Shown here piece by piece: positions 55,394 to 64,000 of a stretch of 64,000 bases of DNA. The first letter of the stretch is position 1. Each line of letters starts with the position of its first letter. The notes under the pieces were generated by a model. That model had not been told where the DNA came from, ran no database searches, and saw nothing but the letters and a program-made list of their open reading frames with translations. The translations under genes and the position numbers were made by a program. Source of the stretch: Nitzschia sp. DOCU1 (lineage: Eukaryota; Bacillariophyta; Bacillariophyceae; Bacillariales; Bacillariaceae); the NCBI GenBank assembly GCA_951394045.1, contig OX595993.1, positions 1,860,001-1,924,000 on the forward strand, written 5' to 3'.

Positions 55394-56689
55394 TTACTCG
55401 GGGCTCTGGTAATTGTAGCGACACGGATTGTTAGCCACGTGCTGCTTCCACTCGTCGTTGGAAAGTTCATGGTTCCAAGGAGTCCCCATTCGACCAAGCT
55501 GATAGTCGGTATATGCCTGATTGATTTCACTAGCCGTGTTCATAACCATGCTACCTTGGGCAGCTACGGGTTCTCGTAACGGCTCCCCTGCAAGCAACAA
55601 AAAGTCGACTCCCGTCGCCTTGGGAGTTGTAATCAGCAAAGTTTGGCCTATGGCTTCCAAATAGGCAGTGTGGTGGACGGGGATCTCTGTACCGGCAATT
55701 GAACAGGAACCCTGCCGAACGTACAGGACCACAGTTTCAAACGACGATGGTACTTTGTATGACCACTGGGAATCAGCATCCACCTTCACATGAAAGATGG
55801 CCATGTCACTCATAACTGGAGTCTTGGCCTTTTCTCCTTGATAATCTCCTGCTAAAACAACTGTCTCACTCGTCGATGCTCCTGACTGTGTAACGATTCG
55901 AGGGCACTCGGCATCTCCCAGCAACGTAACATCTGGCGGATCCAATTTGCGTTGCGACGGCACATTGACCCACAATTGATATAATTCTTGCTGTGAATCT
56001 TTATTAAACATTTCTTCGTGTAGTAGACCTGCTCCCGTAAAAAGCCACTGGGAATGCGGATAATTTGGCACTGACCACGACGATTTGCTGTTCCCATAGT
56101 CTTGAATCACTCCCATGGAATCCCGATGGCGAAATCCGCCTCTCATAAAGTACGTTAGCGTCGTAAAGCCACGATGCGGATGAGCGGGAAAGCCTTCGGG
56201 AAGAATGAATCGATTCTGGATCCATCGAAGGGGATCCAAAGTAGAAAACGAATGTCGATGATGGACCAGCATGATAAACGGCGATGTGCTTCCGTCCTCG
56301 GCGGAAAAGAAGTTGGGACAAACACGGCCACCCACTGCGTCCTCTAACTTTGCCGCCAAATCATTGCCCAACGTCCGACTGACAAGAAAGATGACCACCC
56401 CCATCCACACGGGCCATACAGGCAATCGAGCAAACTTTTCGACTCGTGCAACGCGTCGCAAGCTGGTGGAAGTGGGGGATGTTGCTGACACTGATGCTAT
56501 CGGCGTCTCGAACGATGACTGGGATCCCCCTTTGTCGTTGCCAACAACAGCAAGGGAAACAGTCAATCGAGTCCTGGCCCGACCCAATGTGGAGAAACCA
56601 CTCGCCCTCATCGGCAAATTGCTCTGAGACCAAAGCAACAGCAGACAGAAGATTCGGGAAGATTTTTTCGAAGAGGTTTTCGACATCAT
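55394..56689 (-). CDS. Pirin family protein, plastid-targeted
   Basis: 431 residues in one exon. The pirin N-terminal cupin is clear: LRWIQNRFILPEGFPAHPHRG (His pair near 170), LTYFMRGGFRHRDSMG and WLFTGAGLLHEEMF, giving the usual His/His/His/Glu metal site (HPHRG, FRHRD, GLLHEE). The second cupin half continues to VDFLLLAGEPLREPVAAQG, a family-typical end. Pirins are Fe-binding cupins, some of which oxidise quercetin. The N-terminus is a signal peptide (SRIFCLLLLWSQS) followed by RASGFST, matching the diatom ASAF-type plastid cleavage site. A hydrophobic segment near 95 (VWMGVVIFLVSR) could anchor it. Confidence 0.85.
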   Translation of the reverse strand: MMSKTSSKKSSRIFCLLLLWSQSNLPMRASGFSTLGRARTRLTVSLAVVGNDKGGSQSSFETPIASVSATSPTSTSLRRVARVEKFARLPVWPVWMGVVIFLVSRTLGNDLAAKLEDAVGGRVCPNFFSAEDGSTSPFIMLVHHRHSFSTLDPLRWIQNRFILPEGFPAHPHRGFTTLTYFMRGGFRHRDSMGVIQDYGNSKSSWSVPNYPHSQWLFTGAGLLHEEMFNKDSQQELYQLWVNVPSQRKLDPPDVTLLGDAECPRIVTQSGASTSETVVLAGDYQGEKAKTPVMSDMAIFHVKVDADSQWSYKVPSSFETVVLYVRQGSCSIAGTEIPVHHTAYLEAIGQTLLITTPKATGVDFLLLAGEPLREPVAAQGSMVMNTASEINQAYTDYQLGRMGTPWNHELSNDEWKQHVANNPCRYNYQSPE

Positions 56690-57181
56690 GGTAGCAACGG
56701 AATGTGTGGAGCCCGGATCAGAAAAAAGCGCTATGTGATCTCTTCTGTTTCAATTGTTCTGTGATAGTCTCTCTTCTGCTCACTGCTCTCTCTAGAGTGA
56801 GTGAAACTCTTTTTGCCGTAGTAAATTTTTATCGTGTCGGCGCCCTGCATGCATGTCCGTGATGTGTTGCGTTGGACTCGAAGAAGTCAGACGAAACCGC
56901 CTCGCCGAGCAAAAAGGCCAGACATATTTTGACTCATCGGACTTTAATTTTGGATGAAGGCAAATCTTTTTCGATCCGATCGTCGCTGACGTAACTACGT
57001 GTCATTTGCTTCCAAATGGCGCGCGCGCCGCAAATCTAACCATCCAAGCACCGAGTGAGAGGGTGTCATCATCGTCAATCTGCACAATGGCGGCACGCTT
57101 CTGCCTCTCCCCTCTCCCAAACGTAGGTGCTTTTTTGCCATTGAACTAGAGTGAAAAAAGGCCAATACTCGTTGATCAAGG
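56690..57181. promoter_or_regulatory. Divergent promoter region, pirin / acidic secreted protein
   Basis: About 490 nt. A TGACGT core is present at 56987-56992 and a CT-rich stretch at about 56760-56800. No gene called. Confidence 0.35.
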
Positions 57182-58612
57182 ATGGCTATCATGAAAGACT
57201 TTGGGTCGTCAACATCATCATGGGCGATGATGTTATTGTTGACTCTTCCTTTGACCACTTTGCTGGGTGTCGCGTCATCGGCGCCATCCACTTGGATTGA
57301 CACGCCACAACGTCAAGCCTTTGCTAGGACGAATATCCATCGGTTTCTGGGACCACCTGCGGAGAGGAATCGGGGATTCTCAGCGTTGTTGGCTCTACGA
57401 GCTGGGTCGGATAATGCGTATGAAGACGATTTGGAAGAGAGCGACGATTCCAAGAAAGGTCCCATGCAAGGCGGCGACGACCAGGGTGAGGAGTTTCTGG
57501 GATCTCAGGGTGAAGATGGCGGGTACGAGACTGAAGAGGCGTTATCGCACGATGAGGCACAAACGGGTGATGGGGAGGAGGAGGAGGAAGATGCTGACGA
57601 CGAACTAGCAGAGGACGAAGGGTATGTTCATACTGATCATCAAGAGGAAATCTTTGATGACGAAGAGGAGACGACTTTTGAAGAACAAGTTACCATGGAC
57701 GAGGCGGTAGAGGAGCATATTGTTAGTGACGAGAGTACAGCTGGCGTCTCTTCAGCCTCGGTGCAAGTTCTGGAACGAGCCACTGCCGCGGGTACGAGCG
57801 CCGATGACGAGAATAGCTCGGCATTTGTGGATCGGATGGAGCTGGCCGATGCCTACGATCTGGAAGATGCCCGAGACGAAGGGTCTGATGTCGTGCAAGA
57901 TGCTGAGGCCATGGCGGCAGTCTCGGCTGCCACGGCTGTGGGAGCTGGTGGGTCTGATCCCGACAGTAAAGCCGCAGACGGCGACGAAGCAGCCAAAGAA
58001 GGTGACGATACTCTTATTATCACTGACGACATGAAGGATGTCCTGCTGAATCGATTGAAATTCAAGCCGAGTGATTTAAAAGTCATGCGACCTGACATTG
58101 CTGCCATGGTCATAGCGAACAGGCTTCAGAGGCCACAGGAAGGAATGCCACTTAACTGGTACCTACCAAACGCCCCAAAACCGGCGACGCGAACGCCAAA
58201 CAAGCTAGTAAAAGCATCAGCTACTGCGGTGGCAGTCGTCGCCGTTGCTTTAGTTGCAGTCAAGGGGCAAGATATGGGCGTATTTGATCTGGAAGGGATC
58301 CAATCTGCGCTTCAAAAGATTCCGGCTGTTCTGGCAGCCATTCCCGCTGCCATTGGTGGTGGTTCCAACAAAAAGGGCAAGATCCAGCCATTACCACCAG
58401 CTGCTGCGGAAGAAAGCCCCAGCGAGCAAGTTCAGTCTACTCCGGCTGCCGATGTGGAAGAAGAATCTGAGGTTGACGCTCATCCACACAGCCTCAAGCC
58501 TGGTGCAACAGAAATACCTGCCTACGAAAGGGATCTTGATAAGACGGCTTTGGACAAGTTCCTTACCAAGATTGAAAATGCCATCAAGGCGTTCTTTAGG
58601 ATAAAAATCTAG
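57182..58612 (+). CDS. Acidic secretory/membrane protein of unknown function
   Basis: 476 residues from ATG. A signal peptide (WAMMLLLTLPLTTLLGVASSA) leads to a very acidic region (about residues 75-190, for example DGEEEEEDADDELAEDEG) and a segment FKPSDLKVMRPDIAAMVIANR that looks structured. A membrane segment follows (SATAVAVVAVALVAVKG) and a Pro/Glu-rich tail ending in LDKFLTKIENAIKAFFRIKI. The protein should enter the ER and span a membrane once. It may be retained in the periplastid or plastid system, but no ASAF-type site is clear. Family not recognised. Tail-to-tail with the UBL-WD40 gene, only about 40 nt apart; an AATAAA signal lies at 58626. Confidence 0.65.
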   Translation: MAIMKDFGSSTSSWAMMLLLTLPLTTLLGVASSAPSTWIDTPQRQAFARTNIHRFLGPPAERNRGFSALLALRAGSDNAYEDDLEESDDSKKGPMQGGDDQGEEFLGSQGEDGGYETEEALSHDEAQTGDGEEEEEDADDELAEDEGYVHTDHQEEIFDDEEETTFEEQVTMDEAVEEHIVSDESTAGVSSASVQVLERATAAGTSADDENSSAFVDRMELADAYDLEDARDEGSDVVQDAEAMAAVSAATAVGAGGSDPDSKAADGDEAAKEGDDTLIITDDMKDVLLNRLKFKPSDLKVMRPDIAAMVIANRLQRPQEGMPLNWYLPNAPKPATRTPNKLVKASATAVAVVAVALVAVKGQDMGVFDLEGIQSALQKIPAVLAAIPAAIGGGSNKKGKIQPLPPAAAEESPSEQVQSTPAADVEEESEVDAHPHSLKPGATEIPAYERDLDKTALDKFLTKIENAIKAFFRIKI

Positions 58613-58651
58613 TGAGAGAAATGCCAATAAAAAACTATCACGATATAGCTT

Positions 58652-60460
58652 TTAAATTATAATCTTGACGCTGTTGTAGCGGGCGGCGGCGACAGCAAAG
58701 TAGTTGGAATCTTTCTTGGTATCCGGAAGAACCACAAGTGCAAACACGTATCCAACTTCAGACAAGACTTTGCGAGGCGCAGATTGAATAGGTGATCCAG
58801 TACTGCCTTCAGCATCCAACAATTGGGATGCAGACCACAATTGAAGCGTAGCATCCATCTTTCCGCCACCCGTCAAGAGGTCACCGTTCGGAAGCTGGCA
58901 CATGGTAATAACGGCATCTTTGGTGTGCCCCGTCAAAGTTGATTGAAGCGTAGGTATTACATTGGTCCCGCTGAACAATCCTGAAAAGTCGAGAATGTGA
59001 ACGGCCCTCGGTGTTGTTACTGGAATCAAAGTCGCCCCACTCAGAAACTCCACACCGGTGTTGGATCCAATATCGGTTGACACGGCAAGTCTACCACCGG
59101 TCAGAGTTTTCAAACCGACGATGGAACACGAAGTGCCCTCTGATTTAAGTTGGAAGAGTGCAAAATGTTGAAATTCCAGGTTGTAATCCGCTGATGTACG
59201 CCGCACTCGCCATAGCCGAATGCCACCGTCTACGTCACCAACCGCTAGTACTCTCCCATCTGGAAAGGACAAACAAGCCAACGACGTAATGTGAGCCGAT
59301 CCATCTGGATCCATGATGGGTGGCTCCAGAATCTTGGACTTCAACTGTCCTTCTATGAGGTACCAAAGTTGAACGCTTCGAGCTGCCTTGTCGAGAGCTC
59401 CCTGAATGGCGCGTTCTTGGGCCTCGGCCTGAGCTCGTCGCTGTCGTTCCACATCATTTTGGGGAGGTAGTCGAAATTGGGATGGATCCACTTGTCTTGT
59501 AACTCGAAACCGGTTGGCTAAACAAGTGATGGTGTTATCTTCGTCGCATACGTGTTCTGTAGTGGCACCACCATAGATGCACGTAAGCGAAGCCGGCGTC
59601 GTTCCCGGAATGGAATTTCGAATTCCAATGATGGCATCGCCATTACTGGACCACAGATGAATAGCCCCTCTACCAGCAGTCGCAAACGCCATTGCACGAG
59701 TTGGATTGAGACGCAATGCCACGACATTGTCCACTCCGCCCTCCTCGCCAGCGGAAGGAACGTGAACGACGTCTTCCTGTTGCGCCCCATGTTTCCAGAG
59801 CTGCACATGGCCGTCGTCCATGGCACTCACACAAGTACCGTCTTGAAGTACGGCCAAGTCATTCACGTAAGCCCGTCGCAGCTCCAACCCCAAAGTCATG
59901 GCGACTTTGCCTTGCAATTCCCGGTTAGTTGTTGCACCCTGCCCATATTTCAGTTCCTGCTCAATTTGTCGCTGAGGCAAACCCGACACCAGCCGATTAT
60001 ACTGGTAAAGTTCTTGCTTGTGGTCATCACGGAGATGTGGTGGAAGTTGAAGCGCCGGTATCATTCCTTCTGCCGTGGCCATTGCGGCTTGTGCCTCGGC
60101 ATCTTGTGCTGCTTGTAATTCCTCGCGGGACAAATCTTCCACAAAAGTGGTCTTTTGCGTCGGCCCTGCCAGTGTCTCGGCAGATCCAATCAACGTCACA
60201 GTCAAGATATTATTATTATTTGTCGATTTGATCGTCGAAGCATCCAAGATCGTGTCATCCTTCAATGGTCCTTTCCAGCCTCCTTTTGTAGCGAGGAGCT
60301 TTTGTCGCGGCACCGGGACGCCTGTCAACGCTTCCACTCGCTGCTTGAAAGCGATCGAGATTTCACCAGTCTGAATAGCAAGAGTGTAAACCTGCTTATT
60401 CCACTTTAGGGTCACTGGTATCGTCGTCGTGGTGGGTGATGAATCTGAAGAATCAATCAT
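58652..60460 (-). CDS. USP14-type ubiquitin-like domain fused to WD40 repeats
   Basis: 602 residues, one exon. Residues about 14-75 (VTLKWNKQVYTLAIQTGE, FKQRVEALTGVPVPRQKLL and KGGWKGPLKDDTIL) match the ubiquitin-like domain of USP14/Ubp6, which docks that enzyme on the proteasome. A helical linker follows (SREELQAAQDAEAQAAMATA). From about 195 to the end there are WD40-type repeats (GTCVSAMDDGHVQLWKHG, AIHLWSSNGDA, AVGDVDGGIRLWRVRR, LLTGGGKMDATLQLWSAS), enough for one propeller. No protease domain is present. The arrangement suggests an adaptor linking cargo or ubiquitin conjugates to the proteasome or Cdc48; this is inference. Confidence 0.75.
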   Translation of the reverse strand: MIDSSDSSPTTTTIPVTLKWNKQVYTLAIQTGEISIAFKQRVEALTGVPVPRQKLLATKGGWKGPLKDDTILDASTIKSTNNNNILTVTLIGSAETLAGPTQKTTFVEDLSREELQAAQDAEAQAAMATAEGMIPALQLPPHLRDDHKQELYQYNRLVSGLPQRQIEQELKYGQGATTNRELQGKVAMTLGLELRRAYVNDLAVLQDGTCVSAMDDGHVQLWKHGAQQEDVVHVPSAGEEGGVDNVVALRLNPTRAMAFATAGRGAIHLWSSNGDAIIGIRNSIPGTTPASLTCIYGGATTEHVCDEDNTITCLANRFRVTRQVDPSQFRLPPQNDVERQRRAQAEAQERAIQGALDKAARSVQLWYLIEGQLKSKILEPPIMDPDGSAHITSLACLSFPDGRVLAVGDVDGGIRLWRVRRTSADYNLEFQHFALFQLKSEGTSCSIVGLKTLTGGRLAVSTDIGSNTGVEFLSGATLIPVTTPRAVHILDFSGLFSGTNVIPTLQSTLTGHTKDAVITMCQLPNGDLLTGGGKMDATLQLWSASQLLDAEGSTGSPIQSAPRKVLSEVGYVFALVVLPDTKKDSNYFAVAAARYNSVKIII

Positions 60461-61128
60461 CTATTGTCTTTCTTCGTATCATAAACTGAATGGCATGACA
60501 ATGGCTTCCTCCATTCATAAATGTATCCTGAAGACAACTACGAGATTCAAGAAGAACGTTGTCGAACTCAACTCATCGAGGCTACAATTGCTGCCGAGCT
60601 CGCCTGGCCGCTGCCCCCCGTAGTCAAAGAAGTCAATATGGTCATTGTAAGATGGGCCTGCGCGCATACACGTATAAGTGTCCTTATAAAATGATAAAAG
60701 AGAAAGCAGGGGGCGCGTGGGCATCACGCACACCCACATGAAGGATGGATTGCCTTCGCGATCCATCATACAGACAGTCAGTAGTTAGCGCGTCTCCAGC
60801 AAGCAACCCTGCAGTTGCTGGATGACCCGCCATGCAAGCCAAACATCCAAAACAACAACAATGGCGGAGTAAAATGCAACAATCAGCCTATAGACGCAAC
60901 AATCGAAGCTAACGTGGACTTGGAGGCAATTTGGCGAACTGGGTGATGATGAATGTGGATTACTTTCAGCGACCGTGGAAGCCTCATCGTGGGAAACATC
61001 ACGAAACTGCTCGCAAACCACCGCAGAAACCGCTCGGATCTCGGCATTTCCTCCAACAAATCCATCACTTTTTCCCTCAATCGTCGTCACTTTTCTGTGA
61101 AAGGAGCAATCTGCATCACTCCTTTCTT
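60461..61128. other. Gene-poor region rich in small hairpins
   Basis: No convincing gene. Short stem-loops are frequent, for example ccagcaa...ttgctgg near 60797-60822 and gatggat...atccatc near 60741-60768. A plus-strand frame (60953-61585) has no recognisable domain. Confidence 0.35.
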
Positions 61129-61159
61129 CATCATCGCCATGAACTTCATGGCGATGATG
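61129..61159. repeat. Perfect 15-bp palindrome
   Basis: catcatcgccatgaa, one C, then ttcatggcgatgatg: two perfect 15-nt arms around a 1-nt centre. As RNA this would form a tight hairpin with a very small loop; as DNA it could be a binding site for a dimeric protein. Confidence 0.85.
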
Positions 61160-61240
61160 GAGATGACAGTGCTACAGTGGCGCCACCGGCTGCTGTTTGT
61201 CTCGCAGGAAAGTCGCCAGTGCATTAGTTGTGGAGATGAC

Positions 61241-61296
61241 GTCCTCGGGTCCTCACAGGTAGGACCTGAAAAGCTCGGATGGATAGCACGCCTGAA
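61241..61296 (+). repeat. Covarying hairpin repeat, copy 1
   Basis: Stem GGTCCT (61248-61253), loop CACAGGT, stem AGGACC (61261-61266), extended by a G-T wobble, then aaaagct and agcacgcc. Same architecture as copies 2 and 3, with different stem bases that still pair. Confidence 0.7.
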
Positions 61297-61310
61297 TGTT
61301 GTTGTGAAAC

Positions 61311-61370
61311 AATGTCCTGGGATCCCCATGGGTGGGATCCTAAAAGCTTCCATCGGCAGCACGCCAGGAT
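61311..61370 (+). repeat. Covarying hairpin repeat, copy 2
   Basis: Stem GGATCCC (61320-61326), loop CATGGGT, stem GGGATCC (61334-61340), extended by a G-T wobble, then taaaagct and cagcacgcc. Confidence 0.75.
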
Positions 61371-61464
61371 CGATCCTCGCTCGTGTTCTGTCTTTTCTTC
61401 TTCTCTCTTTCTTTTCAAGAGATCGGTGGATTGCTCTGGTGGTGGCAGTCCAGGTCGTGTCGAG

Positions 61465-61560
61465 CCTTCCTGGGGTCCCCGTGGGTGGGACCCTAAAAGC
61501 TATCGTATCATCCTCCTACGGTTTCGTGGCATGGGGCGGTAGCACGCCGGGAAGGATCGT
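61465..61560 (+). repeat. Covarying hairpin repeat, copy 3
   Basis: Stem GGGTCCC (61473-61479), loop CGTGGGT, stem GGGACCC (61487-61493), extended by a G-T wobble, then taaaagct and, after an insertion of about 30 nt, gtagcacgcc. Confidence 0.75.
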
Positions 61561-63161
61561 TCGATTGTCGACAGAGGCGCTTTGATTCGAGGTGAGTTCT
61601 TTGCTGTCGTGCTGGTGTTCTTTCGTTCTCACAAGATTTTCCTCGTTCTATTTTAGCTGTTGCAAGTATTACCGACCACGACTCCAAAAGTGTTCTCTTT
61701 TCATTCCCTTGTGTGCAGGTACATCCCCGCCTGGCTATGAAAAATATATGTAATTTGTGAGATAACAGCCGAAAGAAGAGGAGTGGGAAGGGGGGCAACC
61801 GGCATGGCTTGGGGCACTGGGGGCAAAGCCAGTGATACACCATTGACCCCGGAACCCCCCGTCCCACGTTGGATGCAGCAAGTTGGCGGATGAGTGGATG
61901 CTGTGGCATGTTCCAGTCCCGAACATGGTAACGCAGACATCCATGACCCCAATGATTGGACTCCATCATAAAAAATTGGCCTCCAAGGGAATGAAAGAGG
62001 ATTGCTTAGGAATGTCGTCGGATGAGGTTTTGCCTGTGAGGGCTACAATGGAAAGGGGAGAAGATTGGCGAGAAAGAAAACGTTGGCGCGACGGCAGAGG
62101 CTTCACCTTGCAATCAAAGCTACTTTGTTGGCCGGGTCTGTTGTTGGAAAGTTGAGTCCTCTCTTTGTTTTACAGGTTGGTTGTGGTGTGGGTGGATGTT
62201 TGTGTGCATGTATTCGGTGTCTTCATGGTAAGTGCCCATTGTATGTTGCTGTTTTATCATATTTTCATATTTCTCTCCCGCAGTGCTACTTATACCCCTG
62301 TTCTTTCCTCCTTTTGCAGGCGTCTGGTTTTGTTCTACAAAACCAACACTTTCCAGAGCAACGATCCTGATCCCTGATCTCGACCCCGATTCCAATTCTC
62401 CCCGCACACAAACAGCCTGATCAACGCAACCGGTTTGTGGTTCCGGTTTTAAAACGTCCTCCACTCGCGTACGTGTCTCGTCGCGGAGAGTTAAGTGTAA
62501 CCTGTGCTGGTGCGTGGAGGATTGGAATCGGCGGTACGCCGTCGAGTGAAGGGGATTGTTGTCTCTACTAGGCGGATCTCCCTCCTCCCGTATGTGGGTA
62601 GAGGGAGCTCTCCTCCGGGCGGAGCAGCTGTGGCCTACCCCTCCGAAATCGAACTGCTTTGACGTAGCGGTGGGGCTCAGTAACTTTTTGTGAGAGAACA
62701 CAAAAACGAAGCCAAAAGTTCGATGCATTGTAGGCAACTCTGGCGAGTGCTACCGGTAATAGTAATGCATAAAGACAATAGTTTATCTACTAGCGCAAAT
62801 TAAAGTGTTGCTTTACAGTCGCGACTTTATTTGAAATGTTCTAGTTCCGTCAACCCTGGACGTTTTTGGTATGACGACGATACAACAGGCCCCGCATTGC
62901 AATTACTTGATTTAATTGCCTTGACTAGATCCTCCAATTCGTCTTATTCTTGCAGTCCTGGATACAATTGATTGCCCTTCAATTTCCCTTGTGGGATATA
63001 GTTCTTGGACTCAAACTGGCCATAAATCCACAGTTCTACAAAAAACAAAACAAAGTCCGGCACGTAAAGCAGTAGAAGCATTCAAGCTGACAGTAATAAT
63101 AATGCGTTTGATTCTGGGAAAACTGGCTCCAGACCGGACGAGGCCAGCAAAAGCACCAGAG
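61561..63161. other. Gene-poor region
   Basis: No gene supported. Frames up to 205 codons occur on the minus strand (62120-62737) but are of low order and lack domains. A GC-rich stretch at about 62560-62640 can fold into a long irregular stem (ccctcctcccg against gggagc/ctcctccggg). I found no tRNA or known structured RNA. Confidence 0.35.
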
Positions 63162-64000
63162 TTACCAACGGCTGCCATTGCGCCGGCGGCCATTTCGACC
63201 AGGCATAATACTATCGTCGGGAAGATTTGAAAATTCCGCTGACGCCGATGGCTTCATGTCGTCGTACTCGCTCAAGTCGTCCTCGTTATCAATATCCGCC
63301 TCGATCGACGCCAAGTCGGAATCTTTATCATAGGCATCAAAGGAATCATCCCGCCCGGCGGATGAATTGCTGGTGAAAGCGCCAGACGGGGGCTCGTACC
63401 AACGCTGCGACGCCCACTGAGGAGACTGCCGCCTCCGGGGCATCGGACCAATGGGCAAGGTGGCTATCATGAAAGATATTCCCATTTTCCGACAATCCTT
63501 TGCCTGACACACTAGTGGCGGAATGGCAATCGGAATCAGCCGACGACCCGGCGACAGAATGGTGGCCGTAGACAATCCTCTCTGCATATCGTCGAAAGGC
63601 AATAAAGTCCGAAACAAGGACATCTGTGTTAGCCATGCCGGACGACATGTCATCTGGCAGATATTTCTCAAAGCCGGGTGCCAAATACTTTGCAATCTTG
63701 ACCTCGCTGCAAATCTTGACGCGCTTTCGAAAGGAAGGGGCAAGCATAGGCTTCATGAGGCGCCAAATAACACCAAACCAAGCCGGAGGATTCACAATCA
63801 AAAAGAGCTGAGTTTTTACTGGCACCATGAAGCCTTGGAGGGCCATCATGAACTGATAGCAATAATTGATTTCAAAATTTTTCGTCTTCCAATCGTCCAT
63901 GCAGTCGATGAAACCGATTCCATCTTGCTGCGTGTGTTCCTTTTCCAGCATGGTATTCATGACATAGCAGAGATTGTCGATGATGGCCTTGGTGGTCGTC
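63162..64000 (-). CDS. CRAL-TRIO (Sec14-like) protein, partial at window edge
   Basis: The frame is open from the right edge: TKAIIDNLCYVMNTMLEKEH, GIGFIDCMDDWKTKNFE, FMMALQGFMVPVKTQLFLIV, NPPAWFGVIWRLMKPML and YLAPGFEKYLPDDM. This is the lipid-binding CRAL-TRIO core, lacking its beginning, which lies beyond 64000. After the core the frame ends at 63346 unless a 94-nt GT-AG intron is removed (63510-63417, donor GTGTCA, acceptor CTCAG), which joins it in frame to an acidic tail (DDSFDAYDKDSDLASIEADI) ending at 63162. The acidic tail looks coding, so I include it. Such proteins carry phosphoinositides or other lipids between membranes. Confidence 0.7.

Noticed and set aside
60953..61585. 210-codon plus-strand frame over the hairpin repeats
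   Set aside because: No domain, and the two best-matching repeat copies differ mostly by non-synonymous changes while stem pairing is kept.
62120..62737. 205-codon minus-strand frame
   Set aside because: Low-order Arg/Ser/His-rich product without motif; region looks structured rather than coding.
1..64000. tRNA, rRNA, CRISPR array or bacterial operon
   Set aside because: No B-box-like GGTTCGANNCC with a matching acceptor stem, no rRNA core, no regularly spaced repeats; spliceosomal introns and presequences point to a eukaryotic nuclear genome.

Overview
The window reads as nuclear DNA of a photosynthetic stramenopile, most likely a pennate diatom close to Phaeodactylum. The evidence is: compact single-exon genes or genes with a few GT-AG introns of about 63-102 nt; bipartite plastid presequences (signal peptide followed by an F after the cleavage site) on a C-terminal processing protease, a release factor 3 and a pirin; tandem DUF6824 domains, a family I associate with diatoms; and no bacterial operon structure or Shine-Dalgarno-driven gene strings. 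Genes lie on both strands, often in divergent or tail-to-tail pairs. I assigned start codons to ATG; several of the longest open frames begin at GTG or TTG, so the CDS starts given here are often a few codons inside them.

Layout. 0-2 kb: lumenal CtpA-type protease with one intron. 2-5.1 kb: a decayed tandem family of one unknown gene (one open copy, two or more broken copies). 5.5-9.8 kb: an acidic protein with three WH2-like repeats and a CaaX tail, a TCAIM-like (DUF4460/DUF4461) protein and, divergent from it, a Lin0512-family protein. 10.4-17.6 kb: a TPR/GHMP-kinase/UGPase-type fusion enzyme, a membrane-anchored SGNH hydrolase-like protein and an ankyrin-type protein. 18.4-32.4 kb: OTU deubiquitinase with UIM and UBA motifs, a degenerate repeat zone, a two-domain DUF6824 protein, organellar ribosomal protein bL9, homoserine kinase, plastid peptide-release factor 3 and a second ankyrin-type protein. 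32.4-34.4 kb: gene-poor, with inverted coding relics. 34.4-42 kb: a very large membrane-anchored tricorn protease and a DPF-motif protein. 42.4-50.7 kb: a complete non-LTR retrotransposon with two intact ORFs, flanked by a 16-bp direct repeat that I read as its target-site duplication. 50.8-60.5 kb: a type II P-type ATPase, an interrupted membrane-protein frame, a plastid pirin, an acidic secreted/membrane protein and a ubiquitin-like/WD40 protein. 60.5-63.2 kb: no convincing gene, but three hairpin repeats with compensatory base changes. The right edge carries a partial CRAL-TRIO (Sec14-like) gene.

How the genes relate. There is no single pathway cluster. Three themes recur: plastid proteostasis and translation (CtpA, RF3, possibly bL9), ubiquitin-linked functions (OTU/UIM/UBA protein, UBL-WD40 protein) and GHMP-fold small-molecule kinases (the sugar-kinase fusion and homoserine kinase). 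The most unusual items are the covarying hairpin repeats near 61.2-61.5 kb, the full-length LINE inserted just past the stop codon of the ATPase gene, the kinase/nucleotidyltransferase fusion, and the OTU gene whose two introns are both stop-free and in frame.
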